DNA from: Micrococcus terreus
GTDB lineage: Bacteria > Actinomycetota > Actinomycetes > Actinomycetales > Micrococcaceae
Length of the DNA stretch: 64,000 bases
NCBI RefSeq assembly: GCF_900116905.1
Contig: NZ_FPCG01000007.1
Location: 1 to 64,000, forward strand
Reading direction: 5' to 3'
Position 1 is the stretch's first letter; each line of letters opens with the position of its first letter. The notes beneath the pieces were generated by a model. It ran no database searches. It saw only the letters and a list, made by a program, of their open reading frames with translations, and was not told the DNA's origin. Positions 24,861 through 32,535 of this stretch are shown piece after piece. Position numbers and translations under genes: made by a program.

Positions 24861-26140
24861 GACTGGTCCTTCCGGTCTGCCGGAGTGGCCTCGGAGGTGC
24901 GGATGGTCATCGGCGGCACGGTGCCGCTGATTCGGTGGTCCCCGACGGCGCGCAGCCGGTAGGCCACCGGGGAGTGGGAGGCCACCGTGCGGGCATTGCG
25001 CCAGTGCCGGTCCAGCTGGTGGGCGGCGTCCAGCACCGAGGCGCCCCCGACGTCGAACACCTCGGTGGCCGCTGCCAGGGACAGATCCGCCACCACGGAA
25101 TAGGCCTCGCTGACCGCCACATAGGCTCGCGCGTACTGCTCCGTGAAGGCGGGGTCGGTCAGGTCGGAGATGCCGCGGGTGGATTCGAAGGCCTCTGCCA
25201 GCGTGGCGGCGGTGGAGACCACGATCGCCCGGGCGGCGGAGGCCTTCGCAGAGATCTGTCCCACGGACTGCTGCATCAGCGGATCCTGCGCCGTGGAGGA
25301 GCCGGAGGCGTGCTCATAGGTGCGGGTCCGTCGTCGGGCGAAGGAGGCGGCGTCCTCCGCAGCCGCCCGGGCGATCCCGGCACCGGTGGCGGCCAGGATC
25401 AGCCAGACGAAGGAGAAGCCGAGCAGGTTGGCGGGAACGGCCATGGTCATCAACCGCTCCGCGGGTGCGGTGGCCCCGTGCAGGCGGGTGGTGCCGGAGG
25501 CGGTGAGCCGCTGGCCGATCCCGTTCCAGTCGTCCACCAGCTCCACGCCCTCATCCAGGGTGCCCAGGATCAGGGCAACCCGCTCCGGCGTCTGCGGGTC
25601 GGATCCGGCCAGCACCCCCTCAACCAGCACGTGGTCCGAGAGCAGAGTGCCGGTGGAGTAGAACTTGTCCCCCGTGATCCGGTAGGAGCCGTCCTGCAGA
25701 GGCTCGATCACCGCCGGCCGGGCACCGGTGCTGGCCGGCTTCTCCACGATCGCGTTGCCGAACACCTTCCCCGCGGCCACCTCGGAGAGCCACCAGTCGG
25801 TCAGGGCACCCTGACTCTGGTGCTGGTGGGTCTCGGTGAACAGGAAGTGCCCGTGCAGGGCCTGCGGCAGGTTGGAGTCGGCTTGGCCCAGGTCCACCAG
25901 CAGCTCGATCAGCTGCGGCAGGGTGGCGCCGAGCCCGCCGTGCTCCACGGGCAGGCGCACCCGGGTGAAACCGGATTCGGAGAGCAGCCGCACGGCCTCA
26001 TGGCCCAGGGTGCGGTCCCGTTCGCGGTCCCGGGAGCCCTCGGCGATCCGGGCGAACACCGGGGCGAATCGCTGCTTGAGCTCAGCGGTGGTGGGGTGAG
26101 TGGTGGTCCGTGCAGGCGGGGCGAGGGTGAGTGTGGTCAT
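24857..26140 (-). CDS. DszC/SfnB-type flavin-dependent monooxygenase, paralogue 2
   Basis: A 427-aa close paralogue of the overlapping downstream gene, with the same block order: FTRVRLPVEHGGLGATLPQL, VFGNAIVEKPASTGARP, YRITGDKFYSTGTLLSDHVL, and QLDRHWRNARTVASHSPVAY near the end. RBS GAAAGGA. It lies 129 bp after the LLM monooxygenase gene; a palindromic element occupies the gap (26177-26241). Tandem duplication followed by divergence is likely, giving either two substrates or a hetero-oligomer. A flavin reductase gene is not seen nearby. Confidence 0.8.
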   Translation of the reverse strand: MTTLTLAPPARTTTHPTTAELKQRFAPVFARIAEGSRDRERDRTLGHEAVRLLSESGFTRVRLPVEHGGLGATLPQLIELLVDLGQADSNLPQALHGHFLFTETHQHQSQGALTDWWLSEVAAGKVFGNAIVEKPASTGARPAVIEPLQDGSYRITGDKFYSTGTLLSDHVLVEGVLAGSDPQTPERVALILGTLDEGVELVDDWNGIGQRLTASGTTRLHGATAPAERLMTMAVPANLLGFSFVWLILAATGAGIARAAAEDAASFARRRTRTYEHASGSSTAQDPLMQQSVGQISAKASAARAIVVSTAATLAEAFESTRGISDLTDPAFTEQYARAYVAVSEAYSVVADLSLAAATEVFDVGGASVLDAAHQLDRHWRNARTVASHSPVAYRLRAVGDHRISGTVPPMTIRTSEATPADRKDQS

Positions 26141-26176
26141 GGGAGGTCCTTTCGCGGACAGAGGTGGAGGAACGCA

Positions 26177-26241
26177 GGATCACGTGCACGACAACTGCGG
26201 TCTGGCACGGCGTGTCGCCCGAGATAGAGCGCACGTGATCC
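26177..26241. repeat. Palindromic repeat family 2, copy D
   Basis: GGATCACGTGC and GCACGTGATCC (11-bp arms) enclose 43 nt that include GGCACGGCGTGTCGCC. A second copy lies at 30446-30510 with the same arms and a nearly identical core. It sits inside the probable monooxygenase operon. Confidence 0.65.
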
Positions 26242-26269
26242 CAAGGGGGAGCGAGGTGAGGCGGAGGGG

Positions 26270-27685
26270 TCAGACCCCGACGGCGGCCGGGGCCTGGCGC
26301 TCGACGCTCGCCTCGGCGAAGGCACCGCGGTAGCGCGCGGCCGGGTGGGTGTCCGGCAGGCGGTCGCGGCCGAAGAGCTTCTGCCGCAGCGTGCCCGGCC
26401 GGTACTCGCTCTGGGCCAGTCCGCGCTCGCGCAGCACCGGCAGGACCTTCTCGGCGAACTCCTCGAAAGAGCCCGGGATCACCCAGTTGATGACGTTAAT
26501 CCCGTCCACCCCGGCGTCCTGCCAGAGCTGCAGCTGATCGGCGATCTGCTCCGGTGTGCCCACCAGGCGGTTGTTGCGGTGACTGCGCCAGGCCACATCC
26601 GCCACCACGGGCTCACGGTCGGTGATGGCCTTGGAGACCCACTCGGTGAAGCCCTTCTGCGTGTTGGTGTCCACTGCGGAGAGCGGGGTGTCCGGCGGGT
26701 AGACGCGGCCGTCGGGGTCCACCAGGGCGGCGTGGGCCAGGTAGCCGTCCACCGAGGCGAACTGCTCGGCCTCCGCCAGCTTGGCCTGCGCCTCCTCCTC
26801 GGTGTCCCCGATGATGAAGCTGAGCCCCTGGAAGAACTTGATGTCCTCCGGTGCGCGGCCGGCCTCCACCGCACGGCGGCGGGTGTCCTCGATCTGTTGC
26901 CGGGCGATCTCCGGGGTGGCCGCGATGATGAACACGGCCTCGGCGTTGCGGGCGGCGAAGTCCCGGCCGGACGCGGAGGAGCCGGCCTGGTAGAGCAGCG
27001 GGGTGCGCTGCGGCGAGGGTGAGGGCAGGTGCGGTCCTTCCACGGTGTAACGGTGGCCCACGTGGCGGATCTTGTGCACCTTGGCCGGGTCCGAGTAGCG
27101 CGAGCCCTCGCGGTCCTTGACCACGGCGCCCTCATCCCAGGATCCCTCCCAGAGCTTGTAGGTCACGTCCACGTACTCCGCGGCCCAGGCGTACCGCTCG
27201 GCGTGGTCGGTCAGCCGGGGCAGGCCGAAGTTGCGGGAGCCGTTGTCCTGGGTCCCCGTCACGATGTTCCACGCGATCCGCCCGTTGGAGATGTGGTCCA
27301 GGGTGGAGAGCTGACGGGCGAACTGGAAGGGGTGGGACTGGAAGACGTTGGAGGTGGTGGCCAGGCCGATGTTCTCGGTCACCACGGCCAGGGCACCCAG
27401 CAGCACGGTGGGGTCGTTGGAGGGAATCTGCAACCCCTCGTTGACGTAGACGGAGTAGTCGGCGTCCGCGTCCCCGTAGTGGCCCACCACGTCCGCGAAG
27501 AACATGGCGTCGAACTTCGCTGCCTCCAGGGTCTGAGCCAGCTCGATCCAGGTGTTCACATCGGTGAACTCGGTCTGCCCGGCATCCTCGCGGCGCCACT
27601 GACCGTGGTGGATGTGGCTGGTGGTGTTCATGACGAACGCGTTGAAGTGCAGCGGCGTGGGCGAGGACTGGTGCGGCTGGGCCAT
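26270..27685 (-). CDS. LLM-class flavin monooxygenase (DszA/NtaA/SnaA family)
   Basis: A 471-aa bacterial-luciferase-fold monooxygenase using reduced FMN. Family features: LHFNAFVMNTTSHIHHGQWR, FDAMFFADVVGHYGDADADY, TTSNVFQSHPFQFARQLSTL, HISNGRIAWNIVTG, and PLLYQAGSSASGRDFAARNA. Known members degrade dibenzothiophene sulfone, nitrilotriacetate, dimethyl sulfide or other organosulfur/amino compounds. It is the first gene after a SAM-IV-like riboswitch, which argues for sulfur acquisition rather than carbon catabolism. RBS GAAAGG. Probably cotranscribed with the two DszC/SfnB-like genes. The substrate is unknown. Confidence 0.88.
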   Translation of the reverse strand: MAQPHQSSPTPLHFNAFVMNTTSHIHHGQWRREDAGQTEFTDVNTWIELAQTLEAAKFDAMFFADVVGHYGDADADYSVYVNEGLQIPSNDPTVLLGALAVVTENIGLATTSNVFQSHPFQFARQLSTLDHISNGRIAWNIVTGTQDNGSRNFGLPRLTDHAERYAWAAEYVDVTYKLWEGSWDEGAVVKDREGSRYSDPAKVHKIRHVGHRYTVEGPHLPSPSPQRTPLLYQAGSSASGRDFAARNAEAVFIIAATPEIARQQIEDTRRRAVEAGRAPEDIKFFQGLSFIIGDTEEEAQAKLAEAEQFASVDGYLAHAALVDPDGRVYPPDTPLSAVDTNTQKGFTEWVSKAITDREPVVADVAWRSHRNNRLVGTPEQIADQLQLWQDAGVDGINVINWVIPGSFEEFAEKVLPVLRERGLAQSEYRPGTLRQKLFGRDRLPDTHPAARYRGAFAEASVERQAPAAVGV

Positions 27686-27802
27686 GGCGGCGAACCTTTC
27701 GATCGCAGCGCGCCGCAGGACCAGCCGGGCAGGACACAGCAGATCGGTGACATTCGCATCTGGTGCCCACGGGAGCGCTGTACTTGCCGGTCACGTTCGT
27801 GC

Positions 27803-27893
27803 CGGCCGAATCATCACCTGGAGCACCCCGCTACAGCGAGAGGGTTGCTGTCCGGCCAGCCAGGGCTTCGCACCGGAACTCGTGATTCTGTGC
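27803..27893 (-). promoter_or_regulatory. SAM riboswitch (SAM-IV-like)
   Basis: Read on the minus strand, a closing stem GAATCA/TGATTC (outer positions 27888 and 27808) encloses the conserved pieces of actinobacterial SAM-binding RNAs: ATCACGAGT, AAGCCCTGGCT, CAGCAACCCTC and GGGGTGCTCCAGGTGATGA. The order and spacing fit SAM-IV. It lies about 115 nt upstream of the DszA-like gene start and would switch the cluster off when SAM, and thus sulfur supply, is high. Assigned by eye; a covariance-model search would settle the subclass. Confidence 0.8.
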
Positions 27894-27978
27894 CTGACCC
27901 TAGGCGCGCCCGGCGAGGGGTGTCCAGTGGGCCACGTCACGGGCCGTCATGTTCGCCGCGTCCTCCGCGGGGACGCGC

Positions 27979-28380
27979 TCAGCGCAGGTCGAACAGGTCC
28001 CGCAGCTCGTCCAGCGACCCCGGCACCACCGAGTAGTGCGCCCAGCGCCCGCGCTGCTCCCGGGTGAGCAGCCCAGCTTCCACGAGCTTCTTCAGGTGGT
28101 GAGAGACAGTGGGCTGGGAGAGCCCGACGTCGGCCCCCAGGTCACAGGAGCAGACCTCGCCACAGCCTCGGCTCGTCAGATGCGAGAGCAGCTGGAGCCG
28201 GGACGGATCCGCCAGCGCCTTGAGCTTGACGCTGAGCCGTTCGGCATCGGGCCGCCCCAGCGGCGTCCTGCCCAGGCAACAGCCGCCCTCCGAGGACCTC
28301 TCGTCAGCTGCTTCGTCACCTGCGCAGCACGGAGGCGGACCCTTCAGCGGAAGGTGCGTGGCCGTCGTCGTGGTGGTCAT
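27979..28380 (-). CDS. arsR: ArsR-family arsenic-responsive repressor
   Basis: A 133-aa winged-helix repressor. The metalloid-binding motif is at GCGEVCSCDLGADVGLSQPT (the ELCVCDL-type helix), followed by the recognition helix SQPTVSHHLKKLVEAGLL. The N-terminal tail carries extra Cys pairs (PPCCAGDE and GGCCLG), unusual for ArsR and possibly a second As(III) site. ATG at 28380 is chosen because TATGGT lies 6 nt upstream, making the mRNA leaderless. It is divergent from acr3-arsC, with a palindromic operator between. Confidence 0.9.
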   Translation of the reverse strand: MTTTTTATHLPLKGPPPCCAGDEAADERSSEGGCCLGRTPLGRPDAERLSVKLKALADPSRLQLLSHLTSRGCGEVCSCDLGADVGLSQPTVSHHLKKLVEAGLLTREQRGRWAHYSVVPGSLDELRDLFDLR

Positions 28381-28386
28381 CACCTC

Positions 28387-28409
28387 ACCATACATTGACG
28401 ACCATCAAT
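28387..28409. promoter_or_regulatory. ars divergent promoter and ArsR operator
   Basis: TATGGT (minus strand, 28387-28392) is a -10 box 6 nt before arsR. Next to it ATTGA-N6-TCAAT (28394-28409) is an ArsR-type inverted repeat covering the arsR promoter and the region upstream of acr3. Confidence 0.6.
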
Positions 28410-28460
28410 ATGTCAGGCATCCTGAACCTGCCCCGCTCCCGCCCACCGAAGGCCCACCAG

Positions 28461-29612
28461 ATGACCACCGCACCCCCGCAGCCTGCGCCCACGCACACCC
28501 CGGTGGCCGCACGGATGTCCTTCCTCGACCGTTACCTGGCGGTCTGGATCCTGCTCGCCATGGGCGCCGGACTGGCGCTGGGCGCCCTGATCCCCGGTCT
28601 GGACCAGGCGCTGGAGTCGGTCCAGGTGATGGGGATGTCCCTGCCGATCGCCGTCGGTCTGCTGGTGATGATGTACCCCGTGCTGGCCAAGGTGAGGTAC
28701 GACGAGACCCACCGCGTGACCGGGGACAGGCGACTGCTGGCCCTGTCCCTGGTGCTGAACTGGATCATCGGCCCGGCACTGATGTTCGCCCTGGCCTGGG
28801 CGTTCCTGCCGGATCATCCCGAGTACCGGACGGGACTGATCATCGTGGGCCTGGCCCGGTGCATCGCCATGGTGCTGATCTGGAACGATCTGGCCTGCGG
28901 GGACCGGGAGGCCGCGGCCGTGCTGGTGTTCATCAACTCGGTGTTCCAGGTGATCGCGTTCTCCGGGCTGGGCTGGTTCTACCTGCAGGTGCTGCCGGGC
29001 TGGCTGGGACTGCCCACCACCGGCGTGGACTTCAGCGTCTGGGCGATCTTCCTCTCGGTGCTGGTGTTCCTGGGCATCCCGCTGCTGGCCGGGTTCCTCA
29101 CCCGCACGGTCGGTGAGCGCGCGAAGGGACGGACCTGGTACGAGGAGCGGTTCCTGCCGCGGATCGGCCCGTGGGCGCTGTACGGACTGCTGTTCACCAT
29201 CGTGATCCTCTTCGCCCTGCAGGGGGATGCGATCCTGTCCCAGCCGTTGGACGTGGGTCGGATCGCGATCCCGCTCGTGATCTACTTCGTGGTGATGTTC
29301 CTGGGCTCGCTGTTCGCCGCGCGGGCGGCCGGCGTGGACTACGCCCGTTCCACCACGGTGGCCTTCACCGCCTCCGGCAACAACTTCGAGCTGGCCATCG
29401 CGGTGTCCATCGCCACCTTCGGGGTGACCTCAGGCCAGGCGCTGGCCGGCGTGGTGGGCCCGCTGATCGAGGTGCCGATCCTGGTGGGCCTGGTCTACGT
29501 GGCCCTGTGGCTGGCCCCGAAGCTGTTCCCCGGCGATCCCAGTGTGCCTGGCACCGCCACCTCATCCGCCCCTCCCCACACCGCCCGCACCGATCGAGAG
29601 GCCGCCCGATGA
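28461..29612 (+). CDS. ACR3-family arsenite efflux transporter
   Basis: A 383-aa membrane protein with ten predicted helices that exports As(III). The N-terminus MSFLDRYLAVWILLAMGAG and the stretch MYPVLAKVRYDE are typical of Acr3. The conserved Cys in GLARCIAMVLIWNDLACGD and the TASGNNFELAIAVSIATFG helix (essential Glu) are present. The ATG at 28461 was chosen because the family begins here; a frame extension upstream overlaps the operator. The stop overlaps the arsC start (ATGA), showing coupling. It is divergent from arsR. Confidence 0.93.
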   Translation: MTTAPPQPAPTHTPVAARMSFLDRYLAVWILLAMGAGLALGALIPGLDQALESVQVMGMSLPIAVGLLVMMYPVLAKVRYDETHRVTGDRRLLALSLVLNWIIGPALMFALAWAFLPDHPEYRTGLIIVGLARCIAMVLIWNDLACGDREAAAVLVFINSVFQVIAFSGLGWFYLQVLPGWLGLPTTGVDFSVWAIFLSVLVFLGIPLLAGFLTRTVGERAKGRTWYEERFLPRIGPWALYGLLFTIVILFALQGDAILSQPLDVGRIAIPLVIYFVVMFLGSLFAARAAGVDYARSTTVAFTASGNNFELAIAVSIATFGVTSGQALAGVVGPLIEVPILVGLVYVALWLAPKLFPGDPSVPGTATSSAPPHTARTDREAAR

Positions 29613-30448
29613 CCGGCACGCTGCTCTTCATCTGCAACTCCAATGCCGGCAAGTCCCAGATGGCCGGCGCACTGGCCAGGCAGCAGGCCGCCGAGCGGGG
29701 GCTGGCCATCGCGGTGCACACCGCCGGCGCCCAGATCTCTCCGGGCAATCCGGACGGCACCACTCTGAACACCGAGGCGGCGGCCTCCCTCAAGGCGGTC
29801 GGGGCCTCGTTGGACGGCGAGCACCCCAAGCACATCGACCCGGAGATCCTGCGCTGCGCAGACCGTGTGATCGTGGTCGGTCCGGCCCAGGTGGAGCCGG
29901 TGGATGGGATGAGGGCCGAGATCGAGGTCTGGGGCACCGACGAGCCGAGCCTGCGGGGGATCGAGGGCCAGGAACGGATGACGATGATCCGGGACGAGAT
30001 CTCCCGTCGCGTGTCCGGACTGCTGGACGAGTTCGACACCCGCCCCACCGTCCTGTTCGTCTGCGTGCACAACGCGGGCCGTTCGCAGATGGCCGCCGGC
30101 TACCTGCAGCATCTGGCCGGCGACCGCATCCAGGTGCTCTCGGCCGGATCCGCCCCGGCCGCGTCGGTCAACCCCTCGGCCGTGGCGGTGATGGCCGAGG
30201 AGGGGATCGACATCTCCGCCGAGCAGCCCAAGGTCCTCACCACGGACTCGGTGCGCGCCTCGGACGTGGTCATCACCATGGGCTGCGGGGACACCTGCCC
30301 GATCTTCCCGGGCAAGCGGTACGAGGACTGGGAGCTGGACGACCCGGCCGGCCAGGGCGTGGAGGCCACCCGCCTCATCCGCGACGACATCAAGTCCCGC
30401 ATCCAGCGCCTCATCGCCGAGCTGGACGCCACCGTTCCACAGCCATGA
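29609..30448 (+). CDS. arsC: Two-domain arsenate reductase (tandem LMW-phosphatase fold)
   Basis: A 279-aa fusion of two low-molecular-weight phosphatase-like domains. The C-terminal domain (from about residue 145) has the proper P-loop CVHNAGRS (Cx5RS) plus GCGDTCPIFPGKRYEDWELD, the Cys-containing loop and catalytic Asp of arsenate reductases. The N-terminal domain (about 1-130) has CNSNAGKS in the same place, with Lys instead of the catalytic Arg. So the first domain is probably inactive or altered in role. It reduces As(V) for export by Acr3. The start overlaps the acr3 stop. Confidence 0.88.
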   Translation: MTGTLLFICNSNAGKSQMAGALARQQAAERGLAIAVHTAGAQISPGNPDGTTLNTEAAASLKAVGASLDGEHPKHIDPEILRCADRVIVVGPAQVEPVDGMRAEIEVWGTDEPSLRGIEGQERMTMIRDEISRRVSGLLDEFDTRPTVLFVCVHNAGRSQMAAGYLQHLAGDRIQVLSAGSAPAASVNPSAVAVMAEEGIDISAEQPKVLTTDSVRASDVVITMGCGDTCPIFPGKRYEDWELDDPAGQGVEATRLIRDDIKSRIQRLIAELDATVPQP

Positions 30449-30510
30449 TCACGTGCGCGCCACCTCGGCTCCGGCCCGGCGTGTCGCCACAGTTGGCGTG
30501 CACGTGATCA
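30446..30510. repeat. Palindromic repeat family 2, copy E
   Basis: TGATCACGTGC and GCACGTGATCA (11-bp arms) enclose a core with GGCCCGGCGTGTCGCC, nearly identical to that in copy D (26177-26241). It begins within the arsC stop region and lies between convergent arsC and the transporter gene, so it may also terminate transcription. Confidence 0.65.
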
Positions 30511-30554
30511 CTGCTGGGTGTCAGGTGAGGTGGTTCCCGACGACGTCACGCGGC

Positions 30555-31247
30555 TCAGGCAGTCGCCTCGCCATAGTGGGGCTCGGCTCGCTTGACCAGT
30601 CCCATCACCCACATGGTCACGGGCGAGAGGATGATCTCCACGGCGGACTTGAACAGGAAGCCGACCAGAACGTAGTTCAGGAAGTCGGGCAGGCCGGTGA
30701 TCCCGATGACCCCGGCGGCGATCGAGCAGAACACCAGGGTGTCCACGAACTCCCCGGCCAAGGTGGACAGGGCGATGCGGCCGAACAGCAGCCTCTCGCC
30801 CGAGCGGCGCTTGAGCCGGACCATGGACCAGGCGTTGGTCAGCTGGCCGGCCAGGAAGCCCAGCAGCGAGGCGAGCACGATCATCGGCACCGGGCCCAGC
30901 GTGCGGGCCAGCGCCTCCTGTCCGTCGTACCACTCGGCGCCGGGCAGGGCGATGATGATCCAGTAGCAGATGGCGGCGAACGCGGAGAGGGCGAAGGTGG
31001 TCAGGATCGCCCGGCGGGAGGCCTTCAGGCCGTAGACCTCGGAGACCACATCGCCCACGATGTAGGCCAGCGGGAACAGGAAGAACCCGCCGTCGGTGAT
31101 GATCGGTCCGAAGGTCACCCCCTTGGAGGCACCGATGTTAGAGAGCAGCAGCACCACGGCCATCACGGCCACGAAGATCGCGTAGAGACCGGTGCCGGTG
31201 GGAGCGAAGTGGGCGCGCTCGGGCGCGCGGGAGACAGATTCAGTCAC
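30555..31247 (-). CDS. Queuosine precursor transporter (YhhQ/VUT family)
   Basis: A 230-aa membrane protein with about six helices of the VUT/ECF-like YhhQ family, which imports 7-deazaguanine precursors of queuosine. Signature regions: VLLLSNIGASKGVTFGP, FLFPLAYIVGDVVSEVYGLK, GQLTNAWSMVRLK, and GEFVDTLVFCSIAAGVIG. The GTG start at 31247 is preferred because AGAGGA lies at the right distance and the upstream frame is not conserved-looking. Together with tgt it suggests queuosine by salvage. Confidence 0.88.
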   Translation of the reverse strand: MTESVSRAPERAHFAPTGTGLYAIFVAVMAVVLLLSNIGASKGVTFGPIITDGGFFLFPLAYIVGDVVSEVYGLKASRRAILTTFALSAFAAICYWIIIALPGAEWYDGQEALARTLGPVPMIVLASLLGFLAGQLTNAWSMVRLKRRSGERLLFGRIALSTLAGEFVDTLVFCSIAAGVIGITGLPDFLNYVLVGFLFKSAVEIILSPVTMWVMGLVKRAEPHYGEATA

Positions 31248-31492
31248 GGTGGGTTCCTCTGGGGGTGGTTCGCCGGACCCGGGGGTCGGCTGTATTAGCA
31301 CGTCCAATGGCTCCGGCCGCTGCGGTGGAACGGCCTCGACGGCCCCGCAGACACCTGCTGCCCCAGGTGGCGGTGGAACCCAATGATTCTCCCACAGTCG
31401 GGGGTCCTGGAGCTCCTCCACCGCCCCCAAAATGGCCAGAGCGCGTGCGGATCTCCGTCTCCGGGCGGATCCCTTGCGGGCCCGCTGGTCCG

Positions 31493-31498
31493 TAGGCT
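31493..31498 (+). promoter_or_regulatory. -10 box of a leaderless promoter
   Basis: TAGGCT, 6 nt upstream of the ATG at 31505. Confidence 0.55.
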
Positions 31499-31504
31499 CA
31501 GAGC

Positions 31505-32449
31505 ATGATCCCTGGAATACCTTCCCGCTACCGCGACCTGTCCCCCACCTCTGAGACCATCGCCTCCACCCCCGCCTTCGGTGCACTGTCCGCCGCGGCC
31601 GTGGCGGGCCTCACCCTGGTCGAGCACCGGAACCTGGGCCCCGTGGCCAAGGCCGCCTACCGCCTGGCCTACGCCGGGTTCGCCGGAGTCTACGGCGCAG
31701 CCATCACGCAGCAGCAGAACGTCGTGTCCACTGCCAAGGCACTGTTGATCGAGGACGAGCCGTTCCCCCCGGAGTCCATCCGTCCGAGCGTGGTCGGCCC
31801 CTTGGCCGCCGGGGCCACCCTGGGGCTGGCCGAGCTGAACGAAGCGATCGACGGGAAGCTCGTGGACTGGATCGGCAACCGCGGTGTCTCCCACCCTCGT
31901 GCACTGCTGGCCGGCGTGGGCGCGGCGCTGATGGGCGCGATGTGGTTCACCGACCGCCGCGAGACCCTGCAGATGACTCATGACCTGGATGCTCAGGAGA
32001 TAGAGCCGGGCCCCTCTCAACCGTTGGACCGCAGGGTGATCGCCATCCTGGAGCGCCTGCTGCGTGATGACCTGCCCGGTGCTGTTGCCCTGCGGCAGCA
32101 GCTGGACAGCGTCCTGCAGCTGCACCCGGAGCTGTCATCGGACACCGACCTGGAACTGGAGGTGGACGAGGACGCACCGCGCGCGGTTCCCTACACCCAG
32201 GTCTGGCCAGTGCAGGGCCGTTTCACCCGGGACGGAGAGGAACTGGCCATTGAGCTTCAGATCCACCAGGGCCGCCTGTCGATGATCTCCCTGATGGTCC
32301 CGGATGCGCCCTGGGGTGCGGACCGCGACGAGGAGGACACTGACTACGCCGAAGGTTCCGAGCAGGAGCGTGCGCATACCATCCTGGAGGAGATGACCGA
32401 GTGGCCGGAGGTCACCGAGGTCCGTTTCGTCCTGGACGGCGAGAGCTGA
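31505..32449 (+). CDS. Hypothetical membrane-associated protein
   Basis: A 314-aa protein I do not recognise. The first ~160 residues hold four weakly hydrophobic, Ala/Gly-rich segments (such as FGALSAAAVAGLTLVEH and ALLAGVGAALMGAMWF) that may be membrane helices. The C-terminal half is soluble and acidic (LELEVDEDAPRAV, then DRDEEDTDYAEGSEQE). It appears monocistronic and converges on the DUF4126 gene across a hairpin. Confidence 0.65.
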   Translation: MIPGIPSRYRDLSPTSETIASTPAFGALSAAAVAGLTLVEHRNLGPVAKAAYRLAYAGFAGVYGAAITQQQNVVSTAKALLIEDEPFPPESIRPSVVGPLAAGATLGLAELNEAIDGKLVDWIGNRGVSHPRALLAGVGAALMGAMWFTDRRETLQMTHDLDAQEIEPGPSQPLDRRVIAILERLLRDDLPGAVALRQQLDSVLQLHPELSSDTDLELEVDEDAPRAVPYTQVWPVQGRFTRDGEELAIELQIHQGRLSMISLMVPDAPWGADRDEEDTDYAEGSEQERAHTILEEMTEWPEVTEVRFVLDGES

Positions 32450-32468
32450 CCAGAGCTGTCCGCTGACC

Positions 32469-32535
32469 GACGGCTCGGTGAGCCCCGTTGAGGCTACGCC
32501 GCGAAGCGGCGGTCCTCCGGGCTCAGCGAGCCGTC
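32469..32535. terminator. Hairpin between convergent genes
   Basis: GACGGCTCGGTGAGCC (32469-32484) pairs with GGCTCAGCGAGCCGTC (32520-32535) with one mismatch. A smaller CCGC-GAA-GCGG hairpin lies inside. It overlaps the 3' end of the DUF4126 gene and probably terminates both convergent transcripts. Confidence 0.5.

Noticed and set aside
31248-31504. preQ1 riboswitch upstream of the queuosine transporter
   Set aside because: The leader does not show the short conserved preQ1 aptamer pattern; no clear pseudoknot pairing was found by eye.
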